From assembly GCF_030269485.1 (NCBI RefSeq), contig NZ_BSTL01000036.1, positions 29,595-93,594 on the forward strand: a DNA stretch of 64,000 nt, in the 5' to 3' direction. The DNA is from Actinoplanes sp. NBRC 103695. GTDB lineage: Bacteria; Actinomycetota; Actinomycetes; Mycobacteriales; Micromonosporaceae. Position 1 is the first letter of the stretch. The number at the start of each line of letters is the position of its first letter. Below are positions 50,945 through 59,766 of the stretch, one piece after another. A model generated the notes under the pieces. The model was not told the origin of the DNA and made no database searches. It saw nothing but the letters and a program-made list of their open reading frames with translations. The position numbers and the translations under genes were made by a program.

Positions 50945-52751
50945 TGCTGTCGTCCTCTCCGAAGCGGGCGGCCTGGACGTCGTACATCCGCGCGTACCGG
51001 CCACCGGCCGCATACAACTCGTCGTGCGTGCCGAACTCGACGACCCGCCCGTGCTCGAGCACGGCGATCCGGTCGGCATGCCGCACCGTCGAGAACCGGT
51101 GCGAGATCAGCACGGTGGTGGTGCCGCGGGTGGCCGCGAGGAGCCGGCCGAAGATCTCGGCCTCGCCGCGGACGTCCAGCTGGGCGGTGGGCTCATCGAG
51201 GATGACAAGACCGGCACCCTGGCGTACGGAGCAGAGCACACGGGCCAGCGCGACGCGCTGCCACTGGCCGCCGGAGGGATCCTTGCCGCCCTCGTACGCC
51301 GACGACAGGACGGTGTCGAGCTCGGCGAAGCCGGTGGCGCCTGCCTCGGCGAGCGCCGCCCGGATCTCGTCGTCTGTCGCGCTGCCCAACGGTGCCACGT
51401 TCTCGCGCAGCGACAGGTCGTACTTGTTGTAGTCCTGGAACACCGCGGTCACCCGGCTGCGCCACGAGGCGATGTCGAACTCGCGCAGGTCGACACCGTC
51501 GATCTCGATGCCGCCGCCATCCGGGTCGTACAGCCGGGACAGCAGCTTGACCAGCGTGGTCTTCCCGGCGCCGTTGACTCCGACGATGGCCAGCGAGGAA
51601 CCGGCCGGGATGGACAGGTCCAGGCCGTCGAGCACCGGCGGGCGTCCACCCGCATAGGCGAATCGCACGTCCCGGAACCGGATCTCCCGCGCCGGCAGGG
51701 CCTCGGCCGGACGCTTCCCGGTGGTGGCCAGGGCTCCGGCCGCCTGCATCGGCTCCCGCAGCCGGCGTACGGTCGCGATACCGTGCGCCGTATGCGGCAA
51801 CGCCCAGCTCAGTCCGCCGAACCCGAGGGCTCCGGCGCCAACCGCGGCCTGCGCGAAGGTGATCGCCGCGCCCACGCCGATCGCGCCGGTGCCCGCGTCC
51901 CGGGCCAGCCACCAGAAGGCGAACCCGTTGACCCCGACGAGCAGGACGACGGTCAACGCGATCCGGTGCACGGGCAGTTTCGTCGTACGCCAGCGAACCT
52001 CGACCAGCCGGCGCCGCGCCTGGGCGAAACGCTCCACGATCCAGCCGGACAACCCGAAAAGCCGAACCTCCTTGGCCGCCGGGGAGTCCATGGCGAGCCG
52101 GTACGAGTACTCCGCCTGCCGCTGCGCCTCGGCCAGCTCGCCGGTCAGCCGGTCCCACACCGTCGCCGTCCGAAGTATCCAGTGCGTCGCCACCCAAGCT
52201 CCGCCGACCAGCACCGCCAGCCACCAGTGGTAGGCACCCAGCACGATGACCTGCGCCAGCCCGATCGCGAGATCGACCAGCCCGGCCCCGATGAACCCCA
52301 TGGCCAGCGACACCGGCGGGCCGGTCAACCCCAGGTCGAAGTCACGAGCCAGGGTCAGGTCGTCGGTCAGCTCGGAGGACTCCAGGTGCCCCAGTCCGGC
52401 CGGGGTGGTCGTGGACAACAGCAACTGGTCGTCCAGCCAGGCCGATATCTGACTGCCCAGGCTGGAGCCGATCTGCGCGTGCAGCGGCGGCAGGATCTGA
52501 CTGACCACGAACAGCACAGCGACCACCGCGAGCGTCCCGCCGATCGGGGCATCCTTCTGCACCCGGACGATCAGCAGACCGACCGAGACGGCGATCGCGG
52601 CCGGGATCAGGCCCCGGAGCAGGATGAGGCCGTACCAGGCGATGGCGAGCGGCCGGTTGGCTCGGAAGAGCTCGGCGAAGAATTGCGCTTCCACACTTTG
52701 CCGAAGCCATTTCACCATCGGTGGGAACCCCTGTCGGACGGCACGAAGCAT
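50916..52751 (-). CDS. ABC exporter half-transporter, canonical ATPase site
   Basis: A 611-aa exporter half: membrane domain (about 30-330), Walker A GVNGAGKTT, signature DPSGGQWQRVALAR, Walker B LVILDEPTAQLD, H-loop VLISHRFSTV. It overlaps the next gene by 29 bp. ATG 52751 gives the longest form; ATG 52718 is an alternative with AGGGG at 9 nt. The C-terminus is Asp/Asn-rich (EDDSNDNNDS). With its partner it forms a drug-exporter-like heterodimer. Confidence 0.9.
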   Translation of the reverse strand: MLRAVRQGFPPMVKWLRQSVEAQFFAELFRANRPLAIAWYGLILLRGLIPAAIAVSVGLLIVRVQKDAPIGGTLAVVAVLFVVSQILPPLHAQIGSSLGSQISAWLDDQLLLSTTTPAGLGHLESSELTDDLTLARDFDLGLTGPPVSLAMGFIGAGLVDLAIGLAQVIVLGAYHWWLAVLVGGAWVATHWILRTATVWDRLTGELAEAQRQAEYSYRLAMDSPAAKEVRLFGLSGWIVERFAQARRRLVEVRWRTTKLPVHRIALTVVLLVGVNGFAFWWLARDAGTGAIGVGAAITFAQAAVGAGALGFGGLSWALPHTAHGIATVRRLREPMQAAGALATTGKRPAEALPAREIRFRDVRFAYAGGRPPVLDGLDLSIPAGSSLAIVGVNGAGKTTLVKLLSRLYDPDGGGIEIDGVDLREFDIASWRSRVTAVFQDYNKYDLSLRENVAPLGSATDDEIRAALAEAGATGFAELDTVLSSAYEGGKDPSGGQWQRVALARVLCSVRQGAGLVILDEPTAQLDVRGEAEIFGRLLAATRGTTTVLISHRFSTVRHADRIAVLEHGRVVEFGTHDELYAAGGRYARMYDVQAARFGEDDSNDNNDSVFA

Positions 52752-53193
52752 GGTCCTGCACGACTGGGCCGTGCAGGACCATCTGCAAACTGTGAAGAAT
52801 GACGACGTGACGGCGCGAAACGTCCAGACCTTTAGCCCCCGGTGTGTCCTCTCCTCGATCGGCCATCACGAACCGCTGCGAGTGTCAGGGCGGCGTGCGC
52901 ACTGACGCGGCGGGTCGCGGAGCGTTCACAGCTGCGCGAAAGTGCCGAATCGGCCCGCTCGTGGGCCGTCCCCGTCGAATCGATACCGAACGATACCCGG
53001 CCGCAGGCGCCGCGGACAACCTGAAATGGGCTCATATCGGTTCCGGAACCGTCGGCCCTTCCTGCCGCTCGCGGTTGAGTCCGGGGCGACCAGGAGCACC
53101 ACCATTCGACGTCCGGGCCATTCACGAGTTCGAGCTCCGGACACCGGTCACCGCCTCGTCACGGCAGGCCACCAGCCAGTTCCTGGCGCGCTG
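52752..53193. other. Spacer upstream of the ABC exporter operon, no gene
   Basis: About 440 bp between the ABC operon start and the 3' end of the MFS gene. No frame looks coding. It must hold the promoter of the leftward ABC-methyltransferase operon and the end of the MFS-to-PhyH operon. No motif was recognised. Confidence 0.5.
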
Positions 53194-54378
53194 TCAGCCC
53201 ACCCGCTCCGGCGACGGCTCGGGCGAGTCCTCGTCCGGCGCGTCCACCCGGATCCTGGTCATGGCCAGCGCGATCAGCACGATCGCGGCAACCACCACGG
53301 CCATTCCCCAGACCAGATCGGTGGCCTGCGCGACAAGGCCGATCACCGGTGGTCCGACCAGGAGACCCGCCGTACCCGTCGCGGCGACCAGTGCGAGCGC
53401 CTCCGGGCCATGCTTGGCCGCGGCGACGTAGATGACGGGGGCGACGGCCGCCATTCCCAGCCCCACGCAGGCGAAGCCGATCAGCGCTGGTAGCCAGCCG
53501 CCGAGCAGCAGAGCGGCCCCCAGACCGGCGGCGGCCAGGGTCGTGCCCGCCAGCACCACCGGCTTGTCACCCCAGCGGGCCCGCCACCGGTCGGCGAAGA
53601 GCCGGGCCAGCACCATCGTGCCGGACACGGTGGCGATGCCCAGGGGCGTGAGCTCTGTGCCGGCGTGCGCGACGTCCCGCAGGTAGAGTGCCGACCAGTC
53701 GTTCATGGCGCCCTCGGCCAGCTCGGCGAACACCATCGCCACGCACAACCACAGCACCGCCAGGGACGACAGCGACCAGCGTCGCTTCGTGCGCACGGGC
53801 TCCTCGGCCGGTGCGTCCGTGGTGATCGTCCCGGTTCCGGCGACCACCAGCATCGTGAGCAGCAGCGCGGCGGCTACCGCGAAGTGGACCGGCAACGCCG
53901 TGGTGAACGTAGTCACCAGGGATGCGATCAGTGCGGCGGTGAAGGTGCCGCCGCTGAACACGGCGTGCAGCAGGGCCATGGTGTTGCGTTCGTGCGTGAC
54001 CTCCAGGGCGGCGCCCTGGGCGTTCATCGCCACGTTGAGGCAGGCGATCAGAAGGCCGTCGACGAAGAGCACGGCGAGCGCGACCGGCAGGTTCGGCACG
54101 AACGCCAGCGCGCCGAGCACCACCAGCAGTCCGAACGCCGAGACGAACGACAGGCGCCGCGACCCGAGTCCTTTCATCAGGCGGGAGACCAGCGGGAAGG
54201 AGATGGTCGCGCCGATGCCGGGGGCGAGCAGCAGCAGGCCCACCTCACCCGTGCTGAGGTCCAGATGGGTCTTCAGCGCCGGGATGCGCGAGACCCAGGT
54301 GCCGTACTGGAAGCCGAGGAAGCAGAACAGGGCGCCGATCGCCACCTGGGAGCGGCGGAAGGACAGGGACTGGACCAT
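53194..54378 (-). CDS. MFS transporter (YbjJ-like)
   Basis: A 394-aa, 12-TM MFS protein: FCFLGFQYGTWVSRIPALK in TM1, LVSRLMKGLGSRR in the first loop, LNVAMNAQGAALE and FADRWRARWGDKP in the second half. The N-terminal WVSRIP pattern is that of the YbjJ/FucP-like group. It is the last gene of a leftward operon with GNAT, decarboxylase-fold, unknown and PhyH genes, and is a candidate second exporter of the cluster. Confidence 0.87.
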   Translation of the reverse strand: MVQSLSFRRSQVAIGALFCFLGFQYGTWVSRIPALKTHLDLSTGEVGLLLLAPGIGATISFPLVSRLMKGLGSRRLSFVSAFGLLVVLGALAFVPNLPVALAVLFVDGLLIACLNVAMNAQGAALEVTHERNTMALLHAVFSGGTFTAALIASLVTTFTTALPVHFAVAAALLLTMLVVAGTGTITTDAPAEEPVRTKRRWSLSSLAVLWLCVAMVFAELAEGAMNDWSALYLRDVAHAGTELTPLGIATVSGTMVLARLFADRWRARWGDKPVVLAGTTLAAAGLGAALLLGGWLPALIGFACVGLGMAAVAPVIYVAAAKHGPEALALVAATGTAGLLVGPPVIGLVAQATDLVWGMAVVVAAIVLIALAMTRIRVDAPDEDSPEPSPERVG

Positions 54379-54392
54379 GGGTTGTTCCTTGC

Positions 54393-54875
54393 TCAGAGGG
54401 GGCGGGACATGTAGACGGCGCCGTGTCCGTAGCCGTCCGGCACCACGACCTCCGGCCGGGGACGGAAGCCGTGACCGGCCCAGAAGGTTCGGCTGCGGGC
54501 GATCGAGACGAGCGAGATCCGGCGGTACGGGCCGTCGTGGGCCATGTCGAGCAGGTGGGCGAGCAGGAGGCTGCCCAGACCGCCGCCGCGGTGTTCCGCT
54601 GCGATCACGAGGTCGTGCAGATGAAGGCCGCCCGTGCCGGACACGACGGTTCCACCCGCAGCAAGGTCGGGCGACCGGCCGTACGGGAAGGGGAAAGCCA
54701 GCAGATAACCGGCGACCCGCCCCCGGGCCTCGACCACGAATGAAGTTCCGGCGCCGGCCCGGCCGCGCAGGAGCCCAGGGTCCTCGGACAGGCCCAGATC
54801 CCGGTACGCCGCGGACTCCAGGGACACGACGGCCGGCCAGTCGGCGGCGCGGACCGGGCGGATTGCCGTCAGCAC
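54393..54875 (-). CDS. GNAT-family N-acetyltransferase
   Basis: A 160-aa GNAT domain: IRPVRAADWPAVVSLE, the acetyl-CoA loop HRGGGLGSLLLAHLLD and the FWAGHGFRPRPE C-terminal motif. It may acetylate an amine of the pathway product, for self-protection or tailoring. GTG 54875 lies inside the end of the decarboxylase gene, so the two are coupled. Confidence 0.85.
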   Translation of the reverse strand: MLTAIRPVRAADWPAVVSLESAAYRDLGLSEDPGLLRGRAGAGTSFVVEARGRVAGYLLAFPFPYGRSPDLAAGGTVVSGTGGLHLHDLVIAAEHRGGGLGSLLLAHLLDMAHDGPYRRISLVSIARSRTFWAGHGFRPRPEVVVPDGYGHGAVYMSRPL

Positions 54876-56053
54876 GGCGCCATCCTCGGCAGCGCGCCGA
54901 CCGTGTGGTACGGAAGGGGCGCGAAACCGTTGAAGCCGACGGTCGTGTAGCTCACCGCGTAGGCGCCGGCCGACAGGATCCACACCGGGTCACCGGAGCG
55001 CAGGCCAGACGGCACCAGGACGGGTGACCCGGGGTCGAACGCGTCGTCGCTGTCGCAGGTCGGCCCGGCGACCACTGCCGGAACCCGGTGGCCGTCCGCA
55101 TGTCCCGGGAACTCCAGCCGGTACTGGATCTGATCCAGCTCGTACAGCCCGTTGAACCGTCCGCAGCTCAGGTAGAGCCAGCGCTCCCGGCGGCCGTCGC
55201 GACCCTGACGTCCGGTCAGCCGGACGACGTGCGACCGGATCGCGCCGTGGTCGGCGACGAGGTGCCGGCCGGGCTCGATGACGAAGCCGAGCGGGCCGCG
55301 GGCCACCGTCCGAAGCCGAGCCATGCCGTCGCGGATGGCGGTGAGGATCAGGTCGAGCGGAGGGCGCAGCGGCCGGCCGCTCCGGTCGAGATAGCCGAGC
55401 GCGGGCAGGCCCCCGCCGAGGTTGACGTGGTCCAGGTCGATACCGCGTGCGACGAGGCCGGCCAGGGCGGCGGCGACGACGTCGAACGCGTTCCGCCACG
55501 CGGCCACCGTCATCTGCTGCGAGCCCACGTGCAGCGAGAGGCCGGCCGGGACCAGCCCGAGCGACCGGGCGGTGTCCAGAACCTCCACCGCCTCGTCCGG
55601 GGAACAACCGAACTTGCCGGTGAGTCGCCAGAGTGCGCCCGACCCGCTGACGGCCAGCCTGCTGAACACCCGCGAGCCGGGCGCGTGCGCGGCGATCGCG
55701 CGTACGTCGGCGATGCTGTCGGTCGCGAACAGGCGGACCCCCATCCGGTACGCCTCGGCGATGTCCCGATCGGACTTGACGGTGTTGCCGTAGTGGACCC
55801 GCTCGACCGGCACGCCGGTGCGCAGAGCCTGGGCGATCTCGTACGGCCCGGCCGCGTCGAACCCGGCCCCGGCCCCGCCCAGCGCGCTCAGCACATCGTC
55901 GACCGGACAGGCCTTGACGGCGAACCGGACGCGGGCTCCGGGTAACTCCCGGAGCAGATCATCGTGCCGCTGCACGATCCCGGTCAGGTCGTAGATGATG
56001 CCGTCCGACGTCGCCGAGGCGAGGGCGGACCGCAGGGGCACACTGTCCGGCAT
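54869..56053 (-). CDS. Alanine-racemase-fold (ornithine/diaminopimelate-type) PLP decarboxylase
   Basis: A 394-aa fold-type III PLP enzyme. The PLP lysine is Lys47 in VRFAVKACP, the glycine-rich phosphate site is HVNLGGGLPA, and the catalytic Cys loop is GPTCDSDDAFD. The sequence SLHVGSQ and VIEPGRHLVA are usual for the group. It should decarboxylate ornithine, lysine, diaminopimelate or a related amino acid, giving an amine building block. ATG overlaps the upstream stop by ATGA. Confidence 0.9.
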   Translation of the reverse strand: MPDSVPLRSALASATSDGIIYDLTGIVQRHDDLLRELPGARVRFAVKACPVDDVLSALGGAGAGFDAAGPYEIAQALRTGVPVERVHYGNTVKSDRDIAEAYRMGVRLFATDSIADVRAIAAHAPGSRVFSRLAVSGSGALWRLTGKFGCSPDEAVEVLDTARSLGLVPAGLSLHVGSQQMTVAAWRNAFDVVAAALAGLVARGIDLDHVNLGGGLPALGYLDRSGRPLRPPLDLILTAIRDGMARLRTVARGPLGFVIEPGRHLVADHGAIRSHVVRLTGRQGRDGRRERWLYLSCGRFNGLYELDQIQYRLEFPGHADGHRVPAVVAGPTCDSDDAFDPGSPVLVPSGLRSGDPVWILSAGAYAVSYTTVGFNGFAPLPYHTVGALPRMAPC

Positions 56054-57375
56054 CAACGAAGTCCCACCGGTCCGCACGCCCGAGCCGACCGGATCAGCGG
56101 CTCCCACACCTCGATCAGCAGCGCGAAGTCCTCGATGTCCTGCCGCGCCTGGACGATCAGCAGCTCCCGCCCGTCGGCGAGCCGGTCGGCGACCCGCGCG
56201 AAGCGCCCGTCCAGCCGCCGGTAGGTGCGCTCGAGCTGGTCCAGCACCCGGACGTTCGGAGCGGTGTCGAGGCCGGTACTCTCCCGGACCATCGCGGCCA
56301 GCATCGGCGCCCGGACCCGGTGCCGCTCGTCCAGCAAACGCTCTCCGGCCGCATGCATCCGTGCGTACACGAAATGCAGATAGAGCATGGACAGAAAGAA
56401 CTTGACCAGCCGCAGGTGATAGTCGAGGAACGCGGCGTCGGCCTTACGGTCCGGGGTGTGGAAGTTGACGACGTGCCGATTGTGCAGGACGCCGGGAAGG
56501 GTGCTTTCGGGCACCAGATGAATATGGAAGTAGTCGCTTCCGATCGTGTCATTCATAGGTGGCAGCGGGACATCCTCGTGCACCTGGAAATAACTGATGT
56601 TGGCCATGTCGACCCGCATCGGGTCGACCAGCGCGAGCACGGACCGGTCCTCCCGGAACTCACCGTCCGGAGCGCCGGTGAACGACTCCGCGACCAGCTC
56701 CGCCTTCTCCTGCTCGGTGGCACCCGGCGGCGCCCACAGGCTGACGATCTCGTGGTACGCCCGCGGGTCACGATCGCGGATCTCCTGAATGTCCACCGAC
56801 AGGTCGCCGAGGAACGAGCCACCCACCGACACCACCGGCTTGTCCAGGTGCCTCGGGTCGAGAGCGACCTCGGTCGTCTCGGCTGCCACGTCGGCCGCGG
56901 GCCGCCCGATCGCCGCCAGCTCATGGTGGATCGGGTAGAGCGGAGCGCCGTCGTGGTGCTGGAACGACGCGTCGGAGTCGCGCCGGTGCACCGACTCACA
57001 ACCCAGGGCGGCCGCGATCAGGAACGCCCGATTGGTGCACGCCCCGTAGGAGACCCGGTCCGGCAGCATGAGCTCGGCGGTCAGCTCGGGCTTGGCCACC
57101 CCGGCGCCGGCGATCACCCGGTCCAGGAATCTGGATTGGGCCGGCTCGTCGAGGTGCAGCACGGCGACGCCGGGCATCTCGGGCAGGTCCCGGACGGCCG
57201 CCACATGTCCGGCGTAGGTCTCCGGGTCGCAGGAGTCCAGGATCAGCAGCGTCATCTCGACACCGAACGTGGCGGCGCCGTAGGCCGCCTCGGCGGCGAC
57301 GGCCGTGATGGTGGCGGCGCATTCACGATGCGTCGGCAGGGCCAGGCAGGCCCGCCGGACGCCCGCGGTCACCAT
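56053..57375 (-). CDS. Glycosyltransferase-like protein of unknown function (possibly DUF6271)
   Basis: The 440-aa product starts like a GT-A fold (VRRACLALPTHRECAAT, VEMTLLILDSCDPETY) and has a likely DxD element in VHRRDSDASFQHHDG. The central part contains SVGGSFLGDLSVDIQEIRDR and MNDTIGSDYFHIHLV. The C-terminal third is helical. It recalls proteins labelled DUF6271, which I believe occur beside PhyH genes in actinomycete clusters, but I could not check this. It overlaps both neighbours, so it acts in the same pathway as the PhyH and the decarboxylase-fold enzyme. ATG 57375 or GTG 57372 may be the start. Confidence 0.65.
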   Translation of the reverse strand: MVTAGVRRACLALPTHRECAATITAVAAEAAYGAATFGVEMTLLILDSCDPETYAGHVAAVRDLPEMPGVAVLHLDEPAQSRFLDRVIAGAGVAKPELTAELMLPDRVSYGACTNRAFLIAAALGCESVHRRDSDASFQHHDGAPLYPIHHELAAIGRPAADVAAETTEVALDPRHLDKPVVSVGGSFLGDLSVDIQEIRDRDPRAYHEIVSLWAPPGATEQEKAELVAESFTGAPDGEFREDRSVLALVDPMRVDMANISYFQVHEDVPLPPMNDTIGSDYFHIHLVPESTLPGVLHNRHVVNFHTPDRKADAAFLDYHLRLVKFFLSMLYLHFVYARMHAAGERLLDERHRVRAPMLAAMVRESTGLDTAPNVRVLDQLERTYRRLDGRFARVADRLADGRELLIVQARQDIEDFALLIEVWEPLIRSARACGPVGLR

Positions 57376-58379
57376 TCGTCGACGCCGAGCAGGCGCCGGC
57401 CCAGGTCGGTGAGCTCGGCCGAACCGTAGCGCAACGACTCGTGCCGCACCGGGTCGCCGACCAGGGTGGCGTTCCAGTCCGGCGTGGTCAGCTCCCGCCA
57501 CGACCGGACCCGGGACTGGACGAGCCGCTCATGCGACGGCAGCGCCGGCATCATCGTGAGGTACTGCACCGCGCGCACCCGGTCGGCCGAGGTGTTCGGG
57601 GCGACCCCGTGCGGCTCCAGGCCGTTGAAGATCAGCAGGTCGCCCGCCTCGAGCTGGGGGCGGATCACCGGGAACACGCTGTAGTCGGCGTTCGGCCGGT
57701 ACGGGTCCCGGTCGGCCGGCTGACGCAGCCGCCACTCCTCGAACTGCCGGAAAAGTTCCGGCGCGCACTGGAAGCCACCCAGCTCGTCACGGGTGTCGGT
57801 GAGCGCGACGATGCCCTGCACCCGTTGTGCCGGCACGGACAGCGTGGTGTCCACGTCCCAGTGCAGGTTGATGTCGAAACCACGCTCGGTCGGCGGGATG
57901 TGGTCGCGGGAGCGGCTTCCGACGTTCGGCGGGTTGAGGTTGAGGCGGTCCAGGCTGACCCACAGGTGTTCGGTGTCCCAGACATCGACGAAGGCGTCGT
58001 ACACGCGCTGTGCCTGCCGGTTGTCCCAGAGGTACTGGTGCTGATAGGCCTCGACGAAGCCGAGGATGTGCAGGTCCCGATCGAGGTCGCCGGCGAACTC
58101 CCGCTCGGGGTACCAGCTCGCCGGCCGATCAGGGTCGTAGCCCTGGAATTCGAAGGCGAAGCGCAGCAGCCGCCGCGCGTCCTCGGCCGGCACCGCCTGA
58201 CGGACGACGACATAGCCGTACGTCTGCCAGAAATCGAAGTCCTCCTCGGACAACACCCGAAGCGGCCTGCTCTTCTTGAGGTCACGCAACGGCGTTTCGG
58301 CGAGATACGATTCACCGTCCCGGCTGAAATAGGGGATCTCGGACGATGAGCGGTGCAGAAACTGATCGGCTTCCGACAT
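57369..58379 (-). CDS. Phytanoyl-CoA dioxygenase (PhyH)-family Fe(II)/2OG oxygenase
   Basis: A 336-aa PhyH protein. The iron ligands are likely in NLHWDVDTT (HxD) and GLEPHGVAPNTSADRVR, the latter also giving the 2-oxoglutarate arginine. Other PhyH features are YGYVVVRQAVP near residue 50 and GDLLIFNG. It probably hydroxylates an amino-acid or sugar-like intermediate. ATG 58379 has GGGGG 7 nt upstream; ATG 58403 is possible. Its N-terminus is repeated in a 49-aa ORF at 31645-31794. It starts the leftward five-gene operon. Confidence 0.9.
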   Translation of the reverse strand: MSEADQFLHRSSSEIPYFSRDGESYLAETPLRDLKKSRPLRVLSEEDFDFWQTYGYVVVRQAVPAEDARRLLRFAFEFQGYDPDRPASWYPEREFAGDLDRDLHILGFVEAYQHQYLWDNRQAQRVYDAFVDVWDTEHLWVSLDRLNLNPPNVGSRSRDHIPPTERGFDINLHWDVDTTLSVPAQRVQGIVALTDTRDELGGFQCAPELFRQFEEWRLRQPADRDPYRPNADYSVFPVIRPQLEAGDLLIFNGLEPHGVAPNTSADRVRAVQYLTMMPALPSHERLVQSRVRSWRELTTPDWNATLVGDPVRHESLRYGSAELTDLGRRLLGVDEW

Positions 58380-58807
58380 AAAGTCGCCCCCAAAGGTCTG
58401 CATTACAAATGGGTATCAATTGATGCCCGTCGACGGGCGGCACTGAAGCTAACACGAAGCCGGAATAGGCCCTTTCCGGATCTTCCGTGACCGGGTTGAC
58501 TGATCTACCTGGTGACAGCGGTGGTAACGCTCCCATGTGGACCTCGTAATATGATTTTTATTACTAAACTTTCCGAACTAATCGTCGATTGGGGGCAAAA
58601 AAGGGAAGCTGCGGCAGTACTATCGCCCTGCGGCCGGGGCGATGAGGACGCACCCGGAGCTTCCAGCGCACCCCGCCGCTGTGCCGCGACGGCGCACGGC
58701 TGCACACGGACAGCACGCCCGCAGGCGGCCTCGAGCGGCTCCGCCGCAAGGATCTGGCGACCCCGGTCCGCGCGCTGTCCCGAGGGACAGGATCCGCAAG
58801 ACAGGAC
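58380..58807. other. Promoter-like spacer before the PhyH operon, no gene
   Basis: No protein-like frame was seen. The stretch around 58545-58590 (taatatgatttttatta and following) is strikingly AT-rich for this genome and is a likely regulatory region for the PhyH operon. 58610-58807 is the 3' flank of the XRE regulator. Confidence 0.5.
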
Positions 58808-59647
58808 CTACGCGGCTGTGGTCGCGGACAGCCTGTCCAGCGCCCTCCGGCTCGCGTCGTCCGCGGGGCGGCCGATCACCAGGTGCTGGTCCCGGTCGCC
58901 GAGCGGTGCGAGCGTCTCGAAGTGCACCGAGAACGTGCCGACCTCGGGGTGCCGCATGGTCTTGCTGCCGCGGCCGTTCGATTTGACGTCGCCCTCGGCC
59001 CACACTCGCGCGAAGTCCTCGTCGGTGCTGAACTCGGCGATCAGGTCGGCGAGCGCCCGGTCCCGCGGGTGCGCGGCCCAGGCGGCGCGCACGTGGGCGA
59101 CGCCTTCGCGGACGACGCGGTCGCGGTCGAGGTAGTAGTCGCGCATCTCCGGGCGCATCAGGCACAGCCACGCCGAGTTGTGCCGGGAGGGCGGGAGCCG
59201 AGTGTCGAAGTCGAGTTGGAGGCGCGCCATCTCGGAATTCCAGGCAAGGATGTCGAAGCGGTGGTTGATCAGCATGGCGGGCAGCGGCGACAGGTCGGCC
59301 ACCAGCCGGGCCAGCGGTGCCGCGGCGGCGGTGGCGGACTCGCCGGCTCGGCGGGAACGGGCACGGGCCAGGTCGAAGAAGTAGGTGCGCTCGTCGGGAG
59401 CCAGCCGGAGTGCCCGGGCCAGGGCCTCCACCACGTTCACGGAGGGGTGCAGCCCGCGGCCCTGCTCCAGCCGTACGACGTAGTCGACGCTGATCCCGGC
59501 CAGTTCGGCGACTTCCTCGCGGCGCAGGCCCGGGGTCCGGCGGGACTGCCGGCGCTCCGGGAGCCCGAAGTCGTGCGGGTCGAGGCGTTCGCGCCGGGTC
59601 CGCAGGAACGCGCCCAGCTCGCGGTCCGGATCAAGAGTGTCGCTCAT
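58808..59647 (-). CDS. XRE-family regulator with MmyB-like ligand-binding domain
   Basis: A 279-aa protein with an N-terminal HTH (RTPGLRREEVAELAGISVDY, about 38-60) and a C-terminal MmyB-like PAS-type domain (about 105-275; LINHRFDILAWNSEMARL, LMRPEMRDYY). Such regulators often control a divergent oxidoreductase gene; here an aldo/keto reductase starts 119 bp away on the other strand. It is the probable regulator of that gene. Confidence 0.92.
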   Translation of the reverse strand: MSDTLDPDRELGAFLRTRRERLDPHDFGLPERRQSRRTPGLRREEVAELAGISVDYVVRLEQGRGLHPSVNVVEALARALRLAPDERTYFFDLARARSRRAGESATAAAAPLARLVADLSPLPAMLINHRFDILAWNSEMARLQLDFDTRLPPSRHNSAWLCLMRPEMRDYYLDRDRVVREGVAHVRAAWAAHPRDRALADLIAEFSTDEDFARVWAEGDVKSNGRGSKTMRHPEVGTFSVHFETLAPLGDRDQHLVIGRPADDASRRALDRLSATTAA

Positions 59648-59766
59648 CGAGGTCGATGCTAGCGCGCGGGTAGGACCGGCTTTCCCAGGAAGTTCTCTCC
59701 CTTATCCCCGGCTCGTGGCGGTCGCAGACTTCTGCCGACAACCGCACGAGTTTCAGGAGAACAAAG

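Noticed and set aside
52752..53193. Frames antisense to each other in the exporter spacer
   Set aside because: Arg/Ser-rich with no motif; typical of non-coding high-GC DNA.
58505..58749. Short minus-strand frames upstream of the XRE gene
   Set aside because: They run across an AT-rich promoter-like stretch and have no recognisable domains or ribosome site.
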